NCBI GenBank assembly: GCA_052034585.1
Contig: JBPOIJ010000005.1
Span: forward strand, 62,001 to 126,000
Origin: Xiheimicrobium sp052034585
Lineage (GTDB): Bacteria; Myxococcota; Myxococcia; Myxococcales; Myxococcaceae
DNA length: 64,000 nt
Reading direction: 5' to 3'
Below, piece after piece: positions 33,076 through 41,827 of this stretch (positions are counted from its first letter, which is position 1; each line of letters opens with the position of its first letter). The position numbers were made by a program, and so were the translations under genes. The notes beneath the pieces were generated by a model. It saw only the letters and a program-made list of their open reading frames with translations, had not been told where the DNA came from and searched no databases.

Positions 33076-34635
33076 TCAGCGCAGCGCGTTCTGGAGGAAG
33101 TCGCGCGTCAGCGGCCACAGCTGTTGGTTGGCGCGATCGTCGGCGACCGCGGAGCCTCCGTAGCCGGTGCGCGGGCTCGTCGTGCCGCGGTCGATCAGAT
33201 CGGCCAGCGGGAAGCCGGCGCGCGAGGGGTTGATGGAGTGGCCCGCGCCTGAAAAGCAGATGAACTGATCACCGCGCGCGAGCACGTGGCCGGCGTCGGT
33301 GAGCCGGTCGAACGCCGGTGACGAGAGTGGGCACGAGGGCCAGATGCCATCGTCGGAGGCGGCGACCATCAGCACCGGGCCAGCGATCGACTCCACCGGT
33401 ATGGCGGCGCGCTCGGCGAGCCCCGCGTCGAGGGCTTGGCGGTAGGCAGCGAGGAAGGGCGGCGCGCCGAACGAGACCGAGGACCCCGCGTCGCGCTGAA
33501 CGACGGTGTTGCCCGCAGTGGGCCAGGCGAGGAAGGGCACGTCGCCGCCATCGAGCGTCCAGGTCGAAGTCGTCGAGCTCCCCGGTGCGGCCCAGGCGAA
33601 ACCGCTCGGCACCACCGCGACGACTGCCTGTACGTCGTTGGGGAAGGAGGCGCCGGCGAGCAGCGCTGCCTCACCGCCGCGGGAGACGCCGAGGACGGCG
33701 ATCTTCGAGGTGCGCACGTCGGGCAGCTGTCGAGCGCGTTGGACGGCTCGTTGGAAGATCTCGAGCGGAATGCGGCTCATCGAGGACGGCTTGCCCGGAA
33801 CGGACCAGTAGGCGATCGCGAGCACTGCGAAGCCTTCGCGAACGAGTCCGGCGCCGGTGAGCTGGCCGCCAGCGAGGCCGCCCTCCGAGCCGCCGAAGAC
33901 GATGACCGTCGGAAACGGCCCCGCGCCTGGAGGCCGGTAGAAGTCTGCGTAGAGCCCAGTCGTGGTGGTCTCTCGGAAGCTGGTGACGACGGTGCCTGGC
34001 GGCAGCACGAGGCGTGGAATGGTGAGGGAGAGCGGCGCTCCACCGTCCCATCGGCCAGTGATGAAGAGATCGTGTGACGTCGGCCCGCTCGTGCCGCCGT
34101 TGCTCATCGAGAAGAAGAGCCCGTTCGCCTCGGCGCCAGTCCAGGTGCCCGCGCTCGGTGCGTCGGTCGCGGTGGAGACGACGCCAGCGGGCGACGCGCG
34201 GAAGCGGGCGGAGCTCGAGAAGCCAGCGTCGAGCCGGAAGTCGAGCGCGATCTCCGAGCAGGGAGGGAGATCGACGACGCGGAGGTCGAGCTGATCGCGT
34301 GTGAAGAGGGGAGTCGGGAGGGCGCCTCCGTCGATCAGCGTCACCACGAGGTGCGGAGCGAAGGGACCGACGCCGACGCACGTGGTTCCGCCGCCGACCG
34401 AGCCTCCGCCGACCGAGCCTCCGCCGACCGAGCCTCCGCCGACCGAGCCTCCGCCGACCGAGCCTCCACCGACCGAGCCTCCACCGACCGAGCCTCCACC
34501 GACCGAGCCTCCACCGACCGAGCCTCCGCCGACCGAGCCTCCACCGACCGAGCCTCCACCGACGCCACCATCCACCGCGGGGTTTGGTGAGCACGCCGCG
34601 ATGACGAACACGATTGCGAGCCTCGATGAACGCAT
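33076..34635 (-). CDS. BAAT/acyl-CoA-thioesterase-type hydrolase lipoprotein with a GGGSV repeat linker
   Basis: 519 residues. The ATG at 34635 is chosen because it starts a lipoprotein signal (MRSSRLAIVFVIAAC); the frame is open 36 codons further without signal character. Residues 20-85 are 11 tandem GGGSV units. An N-terminal Ig-like acyl-transferase domain (about 90-230) precedes the BAAT C-terminal alpha/beta-hydrolase: GPFPTVIVFGGSEGGLAGG, nucleophile GVSRGGEAALL, Asp in AASDDGIWP and His in FSGAGHSINP. The family hydrolyses or transfers acyl groups from CoA or amino-acid conjugates; a surface-exposed form cannot easily see CoA, so the substrate is probably another thioester or ester. 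Confidence 0.82.
   Translation of the reverse strand: MRSSRLAIVFVIAACSPNPAVDGGVGGGSVGGGSVGGGSVGGGSVGGGSVGGGSVGGGSVGGGSVGGGSVGGGSVGGGSVGGGTTCVGVGPFAPHLVVTLIDGGALPTPLFTRDQLDLRVVDLPPCSEIALDFRLDAGFSSSARFRASPAGVVSTATDAPSAGTWTGAEANGLFFSMSNGGTSGPTSHDLFITGRWDGGAPLSLTIPRLVLPPGTVVTSFRETTTTGLYADFYRPPGAGPFPTVIVFGGSEGGLAGGQLTGAGLVREGFAVLAIAYWSVPGKPSSMSRIPLEIFQRAVQRARQLPDVRTSKIAVLGVSRGGEAALLAGASFPNDVQAVVAVVPSGFAWAAPGSSTTSTWTLDGGDVPFLAWPTAGNTVVQRDAGSSVSFGAPPFLAAYRQALDAGLAERAAIPVESIAGPVLMVAASDDGIWPSCPLSSPAFDRLTDAGHVLARGDQFICFSGAGHSINPSRAGFPLADLIDRGTTSPRTGYGGSAVADDRANQQLWPLTRDFLQNALR
34393..34563 (-). repeat. Tandem 15-bp repeat encoding GGGSV
   Basis: About eleven head-to-tail copies of CCGACCGAGCCTCCG or its one-base variant ending CCA, in frame within the BAAT-type lipoprotein. 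The unit length is a multiple of three, so copy-number changes keep the frame and only alter linker length. Confidence 0.92.
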
Positions 34636-34736
34636 CGTCGCAGTCTGCCGAGGAAGCCCAGCGCGGCGCGAGCACGATCGACTCGGCCGACAGGCTCGCG
34701 GCGACATGACGTACGAACCTCTCGTTCTCCCTGACG

Positions 34737-36416
34737 GTGTCACGTGACATCATCGCGCTCGTGACGTGGCTGCTGATCAGCCTGGTGGTCGCGCAAGCGG
34801 ACGGAGGCCTCGAGCCCGTCGAGCTCATCGAGCCTGCGCTCGACGCGGGCGTCTCCGACGGGCCGCTCCTGAAGGGTGGCGTCGGCCTCGCCAAGCCGCC
34901 GTTCCCGATTCGCTTCGAGGGCAACCTGGTGCTGCCCGACGAGGTGTACCGCGCGGTGCTCGACGTGCCGGCCGAGGCGCTTCCCGAGCCGGAGACCGCG
35001 CAGCTGGTGGCTGATCAGGTGCAACGGTTCCTCCTCAAGGGTGGCTACGAGCTCTCGACCGTCGCGGTGCTGCTCGAAGACGGCGGGCTCACCGTGCGCA
35101 TCGACGAAGGTCGGCTCGAGAAGGTCGTGTTCCGCGGCCGCTTCACCCTGCCGATGCTGCGCTTCAAGATCGCCCTCGATCTCCCGAAGGACGTCTTCAA
35201 TCGGCCTCAGCTCGAGCGAGAGGTGCGCCTTCGCGCGAAGGAACTCGGCATCGAGCCGCCGACCTGGGAGCTCGTCGAGACCTCGGCGCCCAAGCACGCT
35301 GGCGTGCAGGTGACCGAGTCGCCGGGCATCGTCATCGCCGGGCGAACGATGATCGGCCCGCAGCAGCGCTTCGAGCTGCACTTCACCTTCGGCGAGCCGG
35401 CGTGGAGTACCGGGCTCGGCGTCGACGTGCGCACGAGCTGGATGGACGGGCTCGAGGTCGGGCTCAACTACCAGTCGAAGGGCCTCGCCTTTCCCCAAGA
35501 TCGCTGGCGGGTCGCGCTCAGTGGCGGGCTCGGGCTGCGCAACGACCTGCCGCAGAACAACATCTACGTCTTCCCCTCGCGCCTCATTGGAGACGCCATC
35601 TGGTACTCGCCGCCCATCGACGAGAGCGGCACCGCGCGCGCGTTCCTCTCGCTCCACAACGAAGGCATCGCCCGGCAACGGCGTGACTTCGGGCTCGAGA
35701 ACTACTTCGCCTTGCGCAGCGAGCTGTCGTTGTCGCTCCAGGTGCGGCCCCATCGCGCGGTCTCGCTCTTCGGCGGCGCGGGCATGCAGTACTTCATCGT
35801 GGGTGGCCTGGCAGGGCCGTTCGGGTCTCCTTCTCCGATCAGCGTGTCGGATCCGACGCGGCTGCGCAGCTTCGTGGAGGCGCGGCTCGACCTCGTCTTC
35901 TTCGACGGTGACTCCCGATGGGACCGTCGGCACGCGCTCTTCCTCGAGGGGCGGCTCTCGGCGAACGTGACGCGCTTCGACCTGCCCACCTTCGCCGAGG
36001 CGCGGCTCGGCTATCAGCTCGTCGTTCCCATCGGCTGGCACGACGTCTGGATCCGCGGGAAGGGCACGTGGATGAGCGGCGACGTGCTCTTTCCGTTCGA
36101 GGAGGTGCTCGGTGAACACCTGCCCGCCGTCTTCGGAGAGATCTTCGTGCAGAAGGCCGGCGGCGTTCGCGCCGAGTTCCGCTACAGCCTGGTGCGCGAC
36201 ATCTTCAAGGTCGGCCTCTTCGCGAACGGCCTCGCCTACGGAGAGGAGAAGCGCGACACGAAGGAGGTCATTCCCCGCTTTGGCGCCGGGGTCGGGCCCA
36301 CCGCGCACGTGCTCATCGAGGGCATCTTCCAGCTCGATCTCTTCCTCAACTTCTCGGTGCTCTCGAACGGGCGGTTCAGCACCGGGCTCCTCGTCTGGTT
36401 GAACAAGGTGTTCTGA
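34737..36416 (+). CDS. Omp85/TamA-like outer-membrane protein with POTRA-like domains
   Basis: 559 residues from a GTG start; SRDIIALVTWLLISLVVAQ is a signal peptide. Residues 55-200 look like two POTRA domains (IRFEGNLVLPDEVYRAVLDV, FLLKGGYELSTVAVLLEDGG, LEKVVFRGRFTLPMLRFKI). Residues 210-559 consist of amphipathic beta-strands ending in Phe (STGLLVWLNKVF), as in 16-stranded Omp85 barrels. It is shorter than BamA, so it is more like TamA, TpsB or a specialised accessory. Role by family: inserting or exporting proteins across the outer membrane. It is followed without gap by an ankyrin/zinc-finger gene. Confidence 0.78.
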   Translation: MSRDIIALVTWLLISLVVAQADGGLEPVELIEPALDAGVSDGPLLKGGVGLAKPPFPIRFEGNLVLPDEVYRAVLDVPAEALPEPETAQLVADQVQRFLLKGGYELSTVAVLLEDGGLTVRIDEGRLEKVVFRGRFTLPMLRFKIALDLPKDVFNRPQLEREVRLRAKELGIEPPTWELVETSAPKHAGVQVTESPGIVIAGRTMIGPQQRFELHFTFGEPAWSTGLGVDVRTSWMDGLEVGLNYQSKGLAFPQDRWRVALSGGLGLRNDLPQNNIYVFPSRLIGDAIWYSPPIDESGTARAFLSLHNEGIARQRRDFGLENYFALRSELSLSLQVRPHRAVSLFGGAGMQYFIVGGLAGPFGSPSPISVSDPTRLRSFVEARLDLVFFDGDSRWDRRHALFLEGRLSANVTRFDLPTFAEARLGYQLVVPIGWHDVWIRGKGTWMSGDVLFPFEEVLGEHLPAVFGEIFVQKAGGVRAEFRYSLVRDIFKVGLFANGLAYGEEKRDTKEVIPRFGAGVGPTAHVLIEGIFQLDLFLNFSVLSNGRFSTGLLVWLNKVF

Positions 36417-37859
36417 GTGGCGCACGAGCTCACCAGGGCCCTGACCGAGGTCGCGCGGCTCCGAGCGCTCCTCGCAGCCGGGGCGCATCGCGATCAATTG
36501 GGTGCAGCGCTCGTTCAAGGCGCGGCAGGCAACCACCTCGAGGCGGTGGAGGTGCTGCTCGAGCACGGCGCGCAAGTGAACGCGGCCTGGGCCTTTGGAC
36601 GGACGGCGCTCTTCTATTCGTCGCGTCTCGAGATGATCGATCTCCTGATCAGCCGCGGCGCCGACGTGACGATCGAGGCCTCGGGTGAAGACGTGCTCGA
36701 GCACTTCCTCGGGCAGCGGCGATCGGGCGCGAAGCTGCCGGAGAACGCGATCGAGTACGTGCGTCGCTTCCTCGACGCGGGGCTCTCCAAGCGGCTGGCG
36801 GCGCGCGGCCGCAGCTATCTCACTCGTGCCTGTGCCTGCGGCGTTCCAGCGATCGTCGAGCTGCTCCTGCACCTCGGCGTCGAGCCGAAGCCGAACGACT
36901 CGCTGTTCAAGGACATGCGGTACGTCGAACACCGCGCCGAGGCCTTCTCGTCGTTGGTGAAGGCCGGCGTCGACCCGAACCTGCGCGACGCCGAGACGAC
37001 GCTGCTCACCGAGGTCTGTCGAGAGGGCGCGATCGATCTCGCCATGGCGCTGCTCGACGCCGGCGCCGAGGTGAACCCTCCGATTCGGGCCACGCCGCTC
37101 GCGGTGGCGCAGGAGAAGCGCAATCAGGTCTTGGTCGATCTCCTCCTCGAGCGAGGCGCGCGAGTGCCGGGGCCTTCGTTCGATCTCGAGACCACCGTCG
37201 CGCTCGATCGCGCCGAGCAGCAGGCGAAGGAACGACCGATGGATGGAGCGATTCGGCTCGAGTGGGCGCGCGTGCTGCTTCGTCATGGCTTTCGAGCGGC
37301 GGCGGCGGCCGAGTGGTTCGCCGCTGGTCGGTTGGGTGCGTCAGACGAGTCGCTCACGCGCGGCCTCGCGTTCGACAACGGCACCCGGTGGAGCTTCCTC
37401 CCCTTCGAGCCCGCGTTCGAGGGCGTCGCCGGCCGAGTCGACGACGCGCGCATGCCTGGCGCCAGGGTGTCCGATGGCCTTCGAACGCTCCCGTTGGCGC
37501 TGGTGCTCGGGCCACCGTGCTCGGCCTGTGACGAGCGCGGCGAGCAGGTGTGCGCGCTCTGTGACGGCCGCGGTTCCTATGGCTCGCAGTTCTCGGACGA
37601 CGACGTCGAGTGCCCACCTCGTCAGAGCTGCCCGAGCTGTGGCGGGCTCAAGTTCGTCGTCGCCAGCGAACGCGCCGGACTCGGAGCCTGTCAGCACGCC
37701 TTCGTCCCCGAGTGGAGAACGGCGAACCACCGGCTCGAGCGCTGTCGTCAGTGCGGGCTCGCATCGTTCTTCTTCCCCGGACCGCACGGCCTGTGGAAGC
37801 AGCTCGTCGCCTGCGGCTCGTGCGGGCGGTTCAGGTGCCGGTGCGGAAACGCGAGCTGA
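36417..37859 (+). CDS. Ankyrin-repeat protein with C-terminal cysteine zinc-finger region
   Basis: 480 residues from a GTG that directly follows the stop of the barrel gene. Residues 20-260 are ankyrin repeats (GNHLEAVEVLLEHGAQVN, RTALFYSSRLEMIDLLISRGAD, EGAIDLAMALLDAGAEVNPP). Residues 275-310 look like a helical hairpin (EWARVLLRHGFRAAAAEW-like). The last 120 residues contain about 16 cysteines in CxxC pairs (CSACDERGEQVCALCDGRG, CPSCGGLKFVV, CRQCGLASFF, CGSCGRFRCRC), partly like DnaJ zinc fingers and partly like a separate zinc ribbon. No signal peptide, so cytoplasmic. A protein-binding adaptor is likely. Its coupling to an outer-membrane barrel is unexplained. Confidence 0.78.
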   Translation: MAHELTRALTEVARLRALLAAGAHRDQLGAALVQGAAGNHLEAVEVLLEHGAQVNAAWAFGRTALFYSSRLEMIDLLISRGADVTIEASGEDVLEHFLGQRRSGAKLPENAIEYVRRFLDAGLSKRLAARGRSYLTRACACGVPAIVELLLHLGVEPKPNDSLFKDMRYVEHRAEAFSSLVKAGVDPNLRDAETTLLTEVCREGAIDLAMALLDAGAEVNPPIRATPLAVAQEKRNQVLVDLLLERGARVPGPSFDLETTVALDRAEQQAKERPMDGAIRLEWARVLLRHGFRAAAAAEWFAAGRLGASDESLTRGLAFDNGTRWSFLPFEPAFEGVAGRVDDARMPGARVSDGLRTLPLALVLGPPCSACDERGEQVCALCDGRGSYGSQFSDDDVECPPRQSCPSCGGLKFVVASERAGLGACQHAFVPEWRTANHRLERCRQCGLASFFFPGPHGLWKQLVACGSCGRFRCRCGNAS

Positions 37860-37862
37860 CCC

Positions 37863-38915
37863 TCAGGGCGAGGCGCACCGAAGCGCGTGGTGCCGCAGGT
37901 CGCTGTAGCAGATGGCGGGCGCGCCTTTCGTGCCGAGGGCGAGCGCGGCTCCCCACGCTGCCTCTTCGAGCCCCTGAAGCGCCACGGTGCTCCAGGTGTC
38001 CCGGCTGCGCCGGAGGTAGAGGATGTTGCCGCCCGGCTCCTGGAGCGCGAGGTGCGCGTCACCAGCGAGGTCGAAGGTGAGCGACGTTCGGAGGCTCGCC
38101 TTCACCGAGAGCAACGTCTCGACGCGAAAGCCACGCGTCTCCCGCGAGGCCACCCGGAGCTTGTCTCGCCGCAGATCGAAGTAGCTGAGGTGCGGCCGGC
38201 CCTCGGCATCGAGCGCCAGCGAGGGACCGGCTGCGTCACCGGTCGCGTCGACGAGCTCGATCTCCCACTTGGCGCGAGTGAAGCGCGCGTACTTGAGCAG
38301 CCGGCCTTGACGATCGAGGTAGCCGATGTGCGGGTGCCCGTGCGCGTCGAGGGCGAGCGTCGTCTCCGCGCCGACGTCACCGTCCGAGTCCACCGTCTCG
38401 ACGAGCCAGGTGCCGCCGTGCTTCCAGGCGTACTTGAGGTCGCCGTTGGTGAGGTCGTAGTAGCTGACGTGCGGTTCGCCTTGGGCGTCGAGGGCGAGCG
38501 AGCTGTCGACGCCGACGCTCTCCAACCCGTCGACGAGCTCGAGCTCCCAGCGAGTGCCCGTCCACCGGGCGAGGCGGAGGCTCTGCACCGCGAAGTCGAA
38601 GTAGGTCACCTGCGGCCGGCCGGCCGAGTCGAGCGCGAGCGAGCTGACCCCGCCGACGTTGCCCAGCCCGTCGATCGTCTGCGCCACCCACGCACCGTCG
38701 CGGAGGTGCGCGTACTTGAGCCGCCGCCGATCGCCCGCGACGAACTCGTAATAGGTGATGTGCGGAGCGCCCGCCGAGTCGAACGCGAGCGAGACGTGCT
38801 GCCCCATCTTCCCCGAGCCGTCGACGATGGCCTCTCGCCACGTCTCGAGCGCGAGCGGGGCGGCAGCGTGAGTGGTGAGCGAGGCGAGGAGCGACAACCA
38901 GGTGAGGCGGTGCAT
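37863..38915 (-). CDS. Secreted beta-propeller-like repeat protein
   Basis: 350 residues; MHRLTWLSLLASLTTHAAA is a signal peptide. Seven or so repeats of about 47 residues follow the pattern SLALD-x(2)-G-x-PHISYYD-x-GDLKYA-W-x(n)-E-VD (for example SLALDAQGEPHVSYYDLTN and TLALDAHGHPHIGYLDRQG). This matches the sialidase/exo-alpha-like or NHL-like propeller repeats common in secreted delta-proteobacterial proteins. No catalytic residues stand out. Convergent with the ankyrin/zinc-finger gene (3 bp between stops). Confidence 0.78.
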   Translation of the reverse strand: MHRLTWLSLLASLTTHAAAPLALETWREAIVDGSGKMGQHVSLAFDSAGAPHITYYEFVAGDRRRLKYAHLRDGAWVAQTIDGLGNVGGVSSLALDSAGRPQVTYFDFAVQSLRLARWTGTRWELELVDGLESVGVDSSLALDAQGEPHVSYYDLTNGDLKYAWKHGGTWLVETVDSDGDVGAETTLALDAHGHPHIGYLDRQGRLLKYARFTRAKWEIELVDATGDAAGPSLALDAEGRPHLSYFDLRRDKLRVASRETRGFRVETLLSVKASLRTSLTFDLAGDAHLALQEPGGNILYLRRSRDTWSTVALQGLEEAAWGAALALGTKGAPAICYSDLRHHALRCASP

Positions 38916-39039
38916 GAGTCCCCCGTGAGGCGCTGGGCGCCAGGTGTGCTCGTCTCACGCGCGAGGTCGGTCGAACTTTCCTGAACTCGAGTGCGCGCGA
39001 CGCGAGGAAAGTCGGCGGAGCTTCGTGCGTGAACCAGTC

Positions 39040-40518
39040 ATGACACGACCATTTCGGGTGACCGTCGTCGGAGGCGGTCCGGCGGGGCTCGCGGCGGCGG
39101 CGCGGCTGCTCGAGCAGGGCGGCGCGTCGGTGAAGGTGCGGCTGCTCACCCTCGGCCATCACCTCGGCGGCAAGGCGTCGTCATGGAGAGATGGTGAGGG
39201 CCGGCTCATCGATCACGGGCAGCACGTGGTGGTCGGCTTCTACCGGGAGATGAAGGCGCTCCTGCGACGGGCGGGCGTCGAGCCGAAGCAGCACCTCTGG
39301 TCGAACCAGGGCCACACGTACATCTACGAAGATCGCGACCAGAAGGTGCACGACCTCGCGCTGCACCGGAACCCACTGCTCACCCTGGCCGCGACGGCGG
39401 GCTACACCGGCTTCACCGCAAGCGAGATCGCCGGCATCACCGCCTTCGTCCTCCGCACCGCCGCCTCCTGGACCCAGCTCGAGTCCCTCGAGGGGTTCGA
39501 CGACATGTGCTTCAGCGCCTGGTGTCTCGAGAACGGGCTCCCCGAGAGCGTGCTGCGCACCAACGCCTTCCGCGTCTCCCGTGACGGCCAGCTCAACTAC
39601 CCAGGAGAGATCAGCGCCTACCAGCTGCTCAAGGCGCTCTCGGCGTTCGACCGCGGCTGGGAGACCTGCGAGTACGGGTTTCCCGACGGCGGCATGACGG
39701 ACCGCTTCTGGGATCCGATCGGCGCCTACCTCACTCGGCTCGGCGGCGAGCTGCGGTTCTTTCAGCAGGCCGTCGGCCTCGAGCGCGCAGGGAAGCGGGT
39801 CACCGGGCTCCGCGTCGGCGAGCCGGACTCGAACGGGCATCACGAGCAGGATCATCGCGGGCCGCAGCGGGCGCTCGAGGTGAAGAAGGGCTCGGTGCGA
39901 GTCGCGACCGACTTCGACGCGCTCATCCTCGCGGTGCCCGAGGGCTGCTTCCGACGGCTGTGCGAGGGAGACGACGAGTTCTGGTCGCTCCCACCGTTCG
40001 AGCGCATGCGCGCGTTGCGCAGCGTCCCTCCACTCGGGCTGCAGATTTGGCACCGCGCGCCGGTGACGAAGCAGTACCAGAGCATCATCGCCGGGCTGCC
40101 GCCGCCGCTCTCCTTCGTCATCGACAACAAGCCCGTCGTTCGCGAGTTCCGCGACGACCCCCGCTACGGCTCGGTGCTGTACTTCGTCGGACAAGAGGCG
40201 GGCTTCGAGGGGCTCGACGACGAGGCGCTGCTCGAGCGGTGCCTGGCCTCGCTCCGGCCGCTCCCGGGCTTCGAGCAGATCGACCGCGCAGGCGTTCTCC
40301 ACTTCGCGGTGATGCGCAACCGCGGGCCACAGGGTCGGTATTGGTACACCGAGCCGGGAACGCTCCAGCTGCGGCCGACGACCGTCACGCCGCTCGACAA
40401 CCTCTTTCTCGCCGGAGACTGGATTCGCAACGAGCTCGATTTTCCCTGCATGGAAGGCGCGGTGCGGAGCGGGCTCGCGGCCGCCGACGCTGCGCTCGAG
40501 TGGAGGGCCTCCGCGTGA
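39040..40518 (+). CDS. FAD-dependent carotenoid-desaturase/HpnE-like amine oxidase
   Basis: 492 residues from the ATG at 39040. The dinucleotide-binding motif VTVVGGGPAGLAAAARLL, then LGGKASSW and LIDHGQHVVVGFYREM, place it in the phytoene/zeta-carotene desaturase and hydroxysqualene-dehydroxylase group. The C-terminal FAD motif is NLFLAGDWIRNELDFPCMEGAVRSG. It starts an operon of five genes, overlapping the next by 4 bp (GTGA). The next gene is CrtC/AttH-like, supporting a polyene or carotenoid substrate, although no phytoene synthase is present in the window. No signal peptide; membrane-associated use is typical. HpnE-like squalene formation is an alternative. Confidence 0.82.
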   Translation: MTRPFRVTVVGGGPAGLAAAARLLEQGGASVKVRLLTLGHHLGGKASSWRDGEGRLIDHGQHVVVGFYREMKALLRRAGVEPKQHLWSNQGHTYIYEDRDQKVHDLALHRNPLLTLAATAGYTGFTASEIAGITAFVLRTAASWTQLESLEGFDDMCFSAWCLENGLPESVLRTNAFRVSRDGQLNYPGEISAYQLLKALSAFDRGWETCEYGFPDGGMTDRFWDPIGAYLTRLGGELRFFQQAVGLERAGKRVTGLRVGEPDSNGHHEQDHRGPQRALEVKKGSVRVATDFDALILAVPEGCFRRLCEGDDEFWSLPPFERMRALRSVPPLGLQIWHRAPVTKQYQSIIAGLPPPLSFVIDNKPVVREFRDDPRYGSVLYFVGQEAGFEGLDDEALLERCLASLRPLPGFEQIDRAGVLHFAVMRNRGPQGRYWYTEPGTLQLRPTTVTPLDNLFLAGDWIRNELDFPCMEGAVRSGLAAADAALEWRASA

Positions 40519-41606
40519 AGCTCGCCGCGCTCCTTCTCGTGCTCGTGGGGTGCGCGAAGCACACCTTGGTCGGGGCTCCGGCCGTCGCGGACCTTCGGTT
40601 TCCCGCTGATCACGGTGCGCACCCGGCGCAGACGGAGTGGTGGCACTTCCACGGCCATCTCCTCGACCAGAAGGGGCGGTCGCACGACTTCTTCCTGGGC
40701 TTCGTGCGCTGGCACACCGACGACGATCGGCTGCTCTTCGTGCCGGTTCGGTTCGCCGTCGATCCTGGGCAGGCCGCGGTCTTCTGCGTCACCGATCGTG
40801 AAGCGAAGCGATACCGGGGCCGAGAGAAGTACGCCTACCCCGACGTCTGGGCGGCCTCCGCGGCGACCGGCAAGCTCGAGCTCCGCCACGACGAGTGGAC
40901 GGTGCACGAGGCGACCGACGGCATGCACCTCGTCGCGTCGGCGCAAGGTGCGGCGCTCGAGCTCGTCTTGGGGAAGGGGAAGCCAGTGGTGCTCGAGGGC
41001 GACCACGGCCGCTTCGACGCGCCACCTCACCTCTTCTACACGCTCCCGCGCGTGCCTGCGGTCGGTACCCTCACCCTCGACGGCGAGCGGCTCGAGGTGA
41101 AGGGCGAGGCGTGGGTCAAACACGAGTGGGGCTTTCTCTACGGTGACGAGGTCGCCGGCTGGGTCTGGTTCGGCGTGCAGCTCGACGATGGGCGCGAGGT
41201 GCAGCTCGGGCTGATCAAGGACCGGCAGTGGCGACCGATGGCCGGCTCGTTCGCCGAAGTCGTGGAGCCAGACGGTCAAGTGCGTCGCCTCGAGCTCGCC
41301 CAGGTGGGCGTGCTGCAGACCGGCGAGCTGTGGACGAGCCCTCGCAGCGGTCTCACCTGGCCCGTGCGCTGGCGCCTCGAGCTGCCCGAGCGAGCGGGAG
41401 CGCTCGAGCTCTCCACCAGCGTGCCCGAGCAGGAGCTGTTCTCGTTTCCCACGCCCATCTGGGCCGGCTCGCTCGAGGTGCGCGGCATGTTGGATGGGAA
41501 GGCGGTGCACGGGAGCGCGATGGCGGAGGTGTTCGGGCTCGAGCAGCCGTTCTTTCGAGCGCTGTACCACTCAGGGCCTCCCGGGGCCGCGAGGAGCGCA
41601 CCATGA
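40515..41606 (+). CDS. CrtC/AttH-type lipocalin-like lipoprotein
   Basis: 363 residues from a GTG that overlaps the upstream stop. The signal ends LLLVLVGC. HGAHPAQTEWWHFHGHL at residues 33-49 is the signature of the AttH/CrtC lipocalin-like family, and VKHEWGFLYGDEVAGWVWF (about 200-218) is the second conserved block. CrtC adds water to the end of acyclic carotenoids; AttH-like members are of unknown function. A lipoprotein form would sit in the envelope. Beside a desaturase-like flavoprotein, an action on carotenoid or another polyene lipid is plausible but not shown. Confidence 0.8.
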   Translation: MKLAALLLVLVGCAKHTLVGAPAVADLRFPADHGAHPAQTEWWHFHGHLLDQKGRSHDFFLGFVRWHTDDDRLLFVPVRFAVDPGQAAVFCVTDREAKRYRGREKYAYPDVWAASAATGKLELRHDEWTVHEATDGMHLVASAQGAALELVLGKGKPVVLEGDHGRFDAPPHLFYTLPRVPAVGTLTLDGERLEVKGEAWVKHEWGFLYGDEVAGWVWFGVQLDDGREVQLGLIKDRQWRPMAGSFAEVVEPDGQVRRLELAQVGVLQTGELWTSPRSGLTWPVRWRLELPERAGALELSTSVPEQELFSFPTPIWAGSLEVRGMLDGKAVHGSAMAEVFGLEQPFFRALYHSGPPGAARSAP

Positions 41607-41827
41607 ACCGACGCGAGCTGGTGGCGGCTGGGGCAGCGTGGCTGTGCGGCGCGTGCGCGCGTCTTCCGAGAGTCGGCGAACACCTCCCGAACACGGCCGG
41701 GACGACGGCGCGCGTCTGCGATCACGATCTCTGTCGCTTCTGGCGTGCGCCTGAAGACGCGGTGCCGACGTTGGTCGACGGCCATCGGGTAGGGCGCTGC
41801 GGCGCGGGTCTTCCGGAGGGTCTATGA
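41603..41827 (+). CDS. Small protein, overlapping both operon neighbours
   Basis: 74 residues from the ATG at 41603, with ATGA overlaps at both ends, which strongly support translation. The N-terminus MNRRELVAAGAAWLCGACA looks like a short Tat- or lipoprotein-type signal (arginine pair, hydrophobic run, cysteine). The mature part has VCDHDLCRFW, a Cys-x4-Cys pair with His and Asp that could bind metal. The C-terminus contains HRVGRCGAG. No family recognised. Given the cytochrome gene at the end of the operon, a small redox or metal-handling protein is one possibility. Confidence 0.68.
   Translation: MNRRELVAAGAAWLCGACARLPRVGEHLPNTAGTTARVCDHDLCRFWRAPEDAVPTLVDGHRVGRCGAGLPEGL

Noticed and set aside
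34393..34563. CRISPR-like array
   Set aside because: The units are 15 bp, contiguous, without spacers, and encode a regular GGGSV linker.
34740..37286. 848-residue antisense open frame under the Omp85-like and ankyrin genes
   Set aside because: It crosses two real genes and a gene boundary without any motif, so it is not coding.
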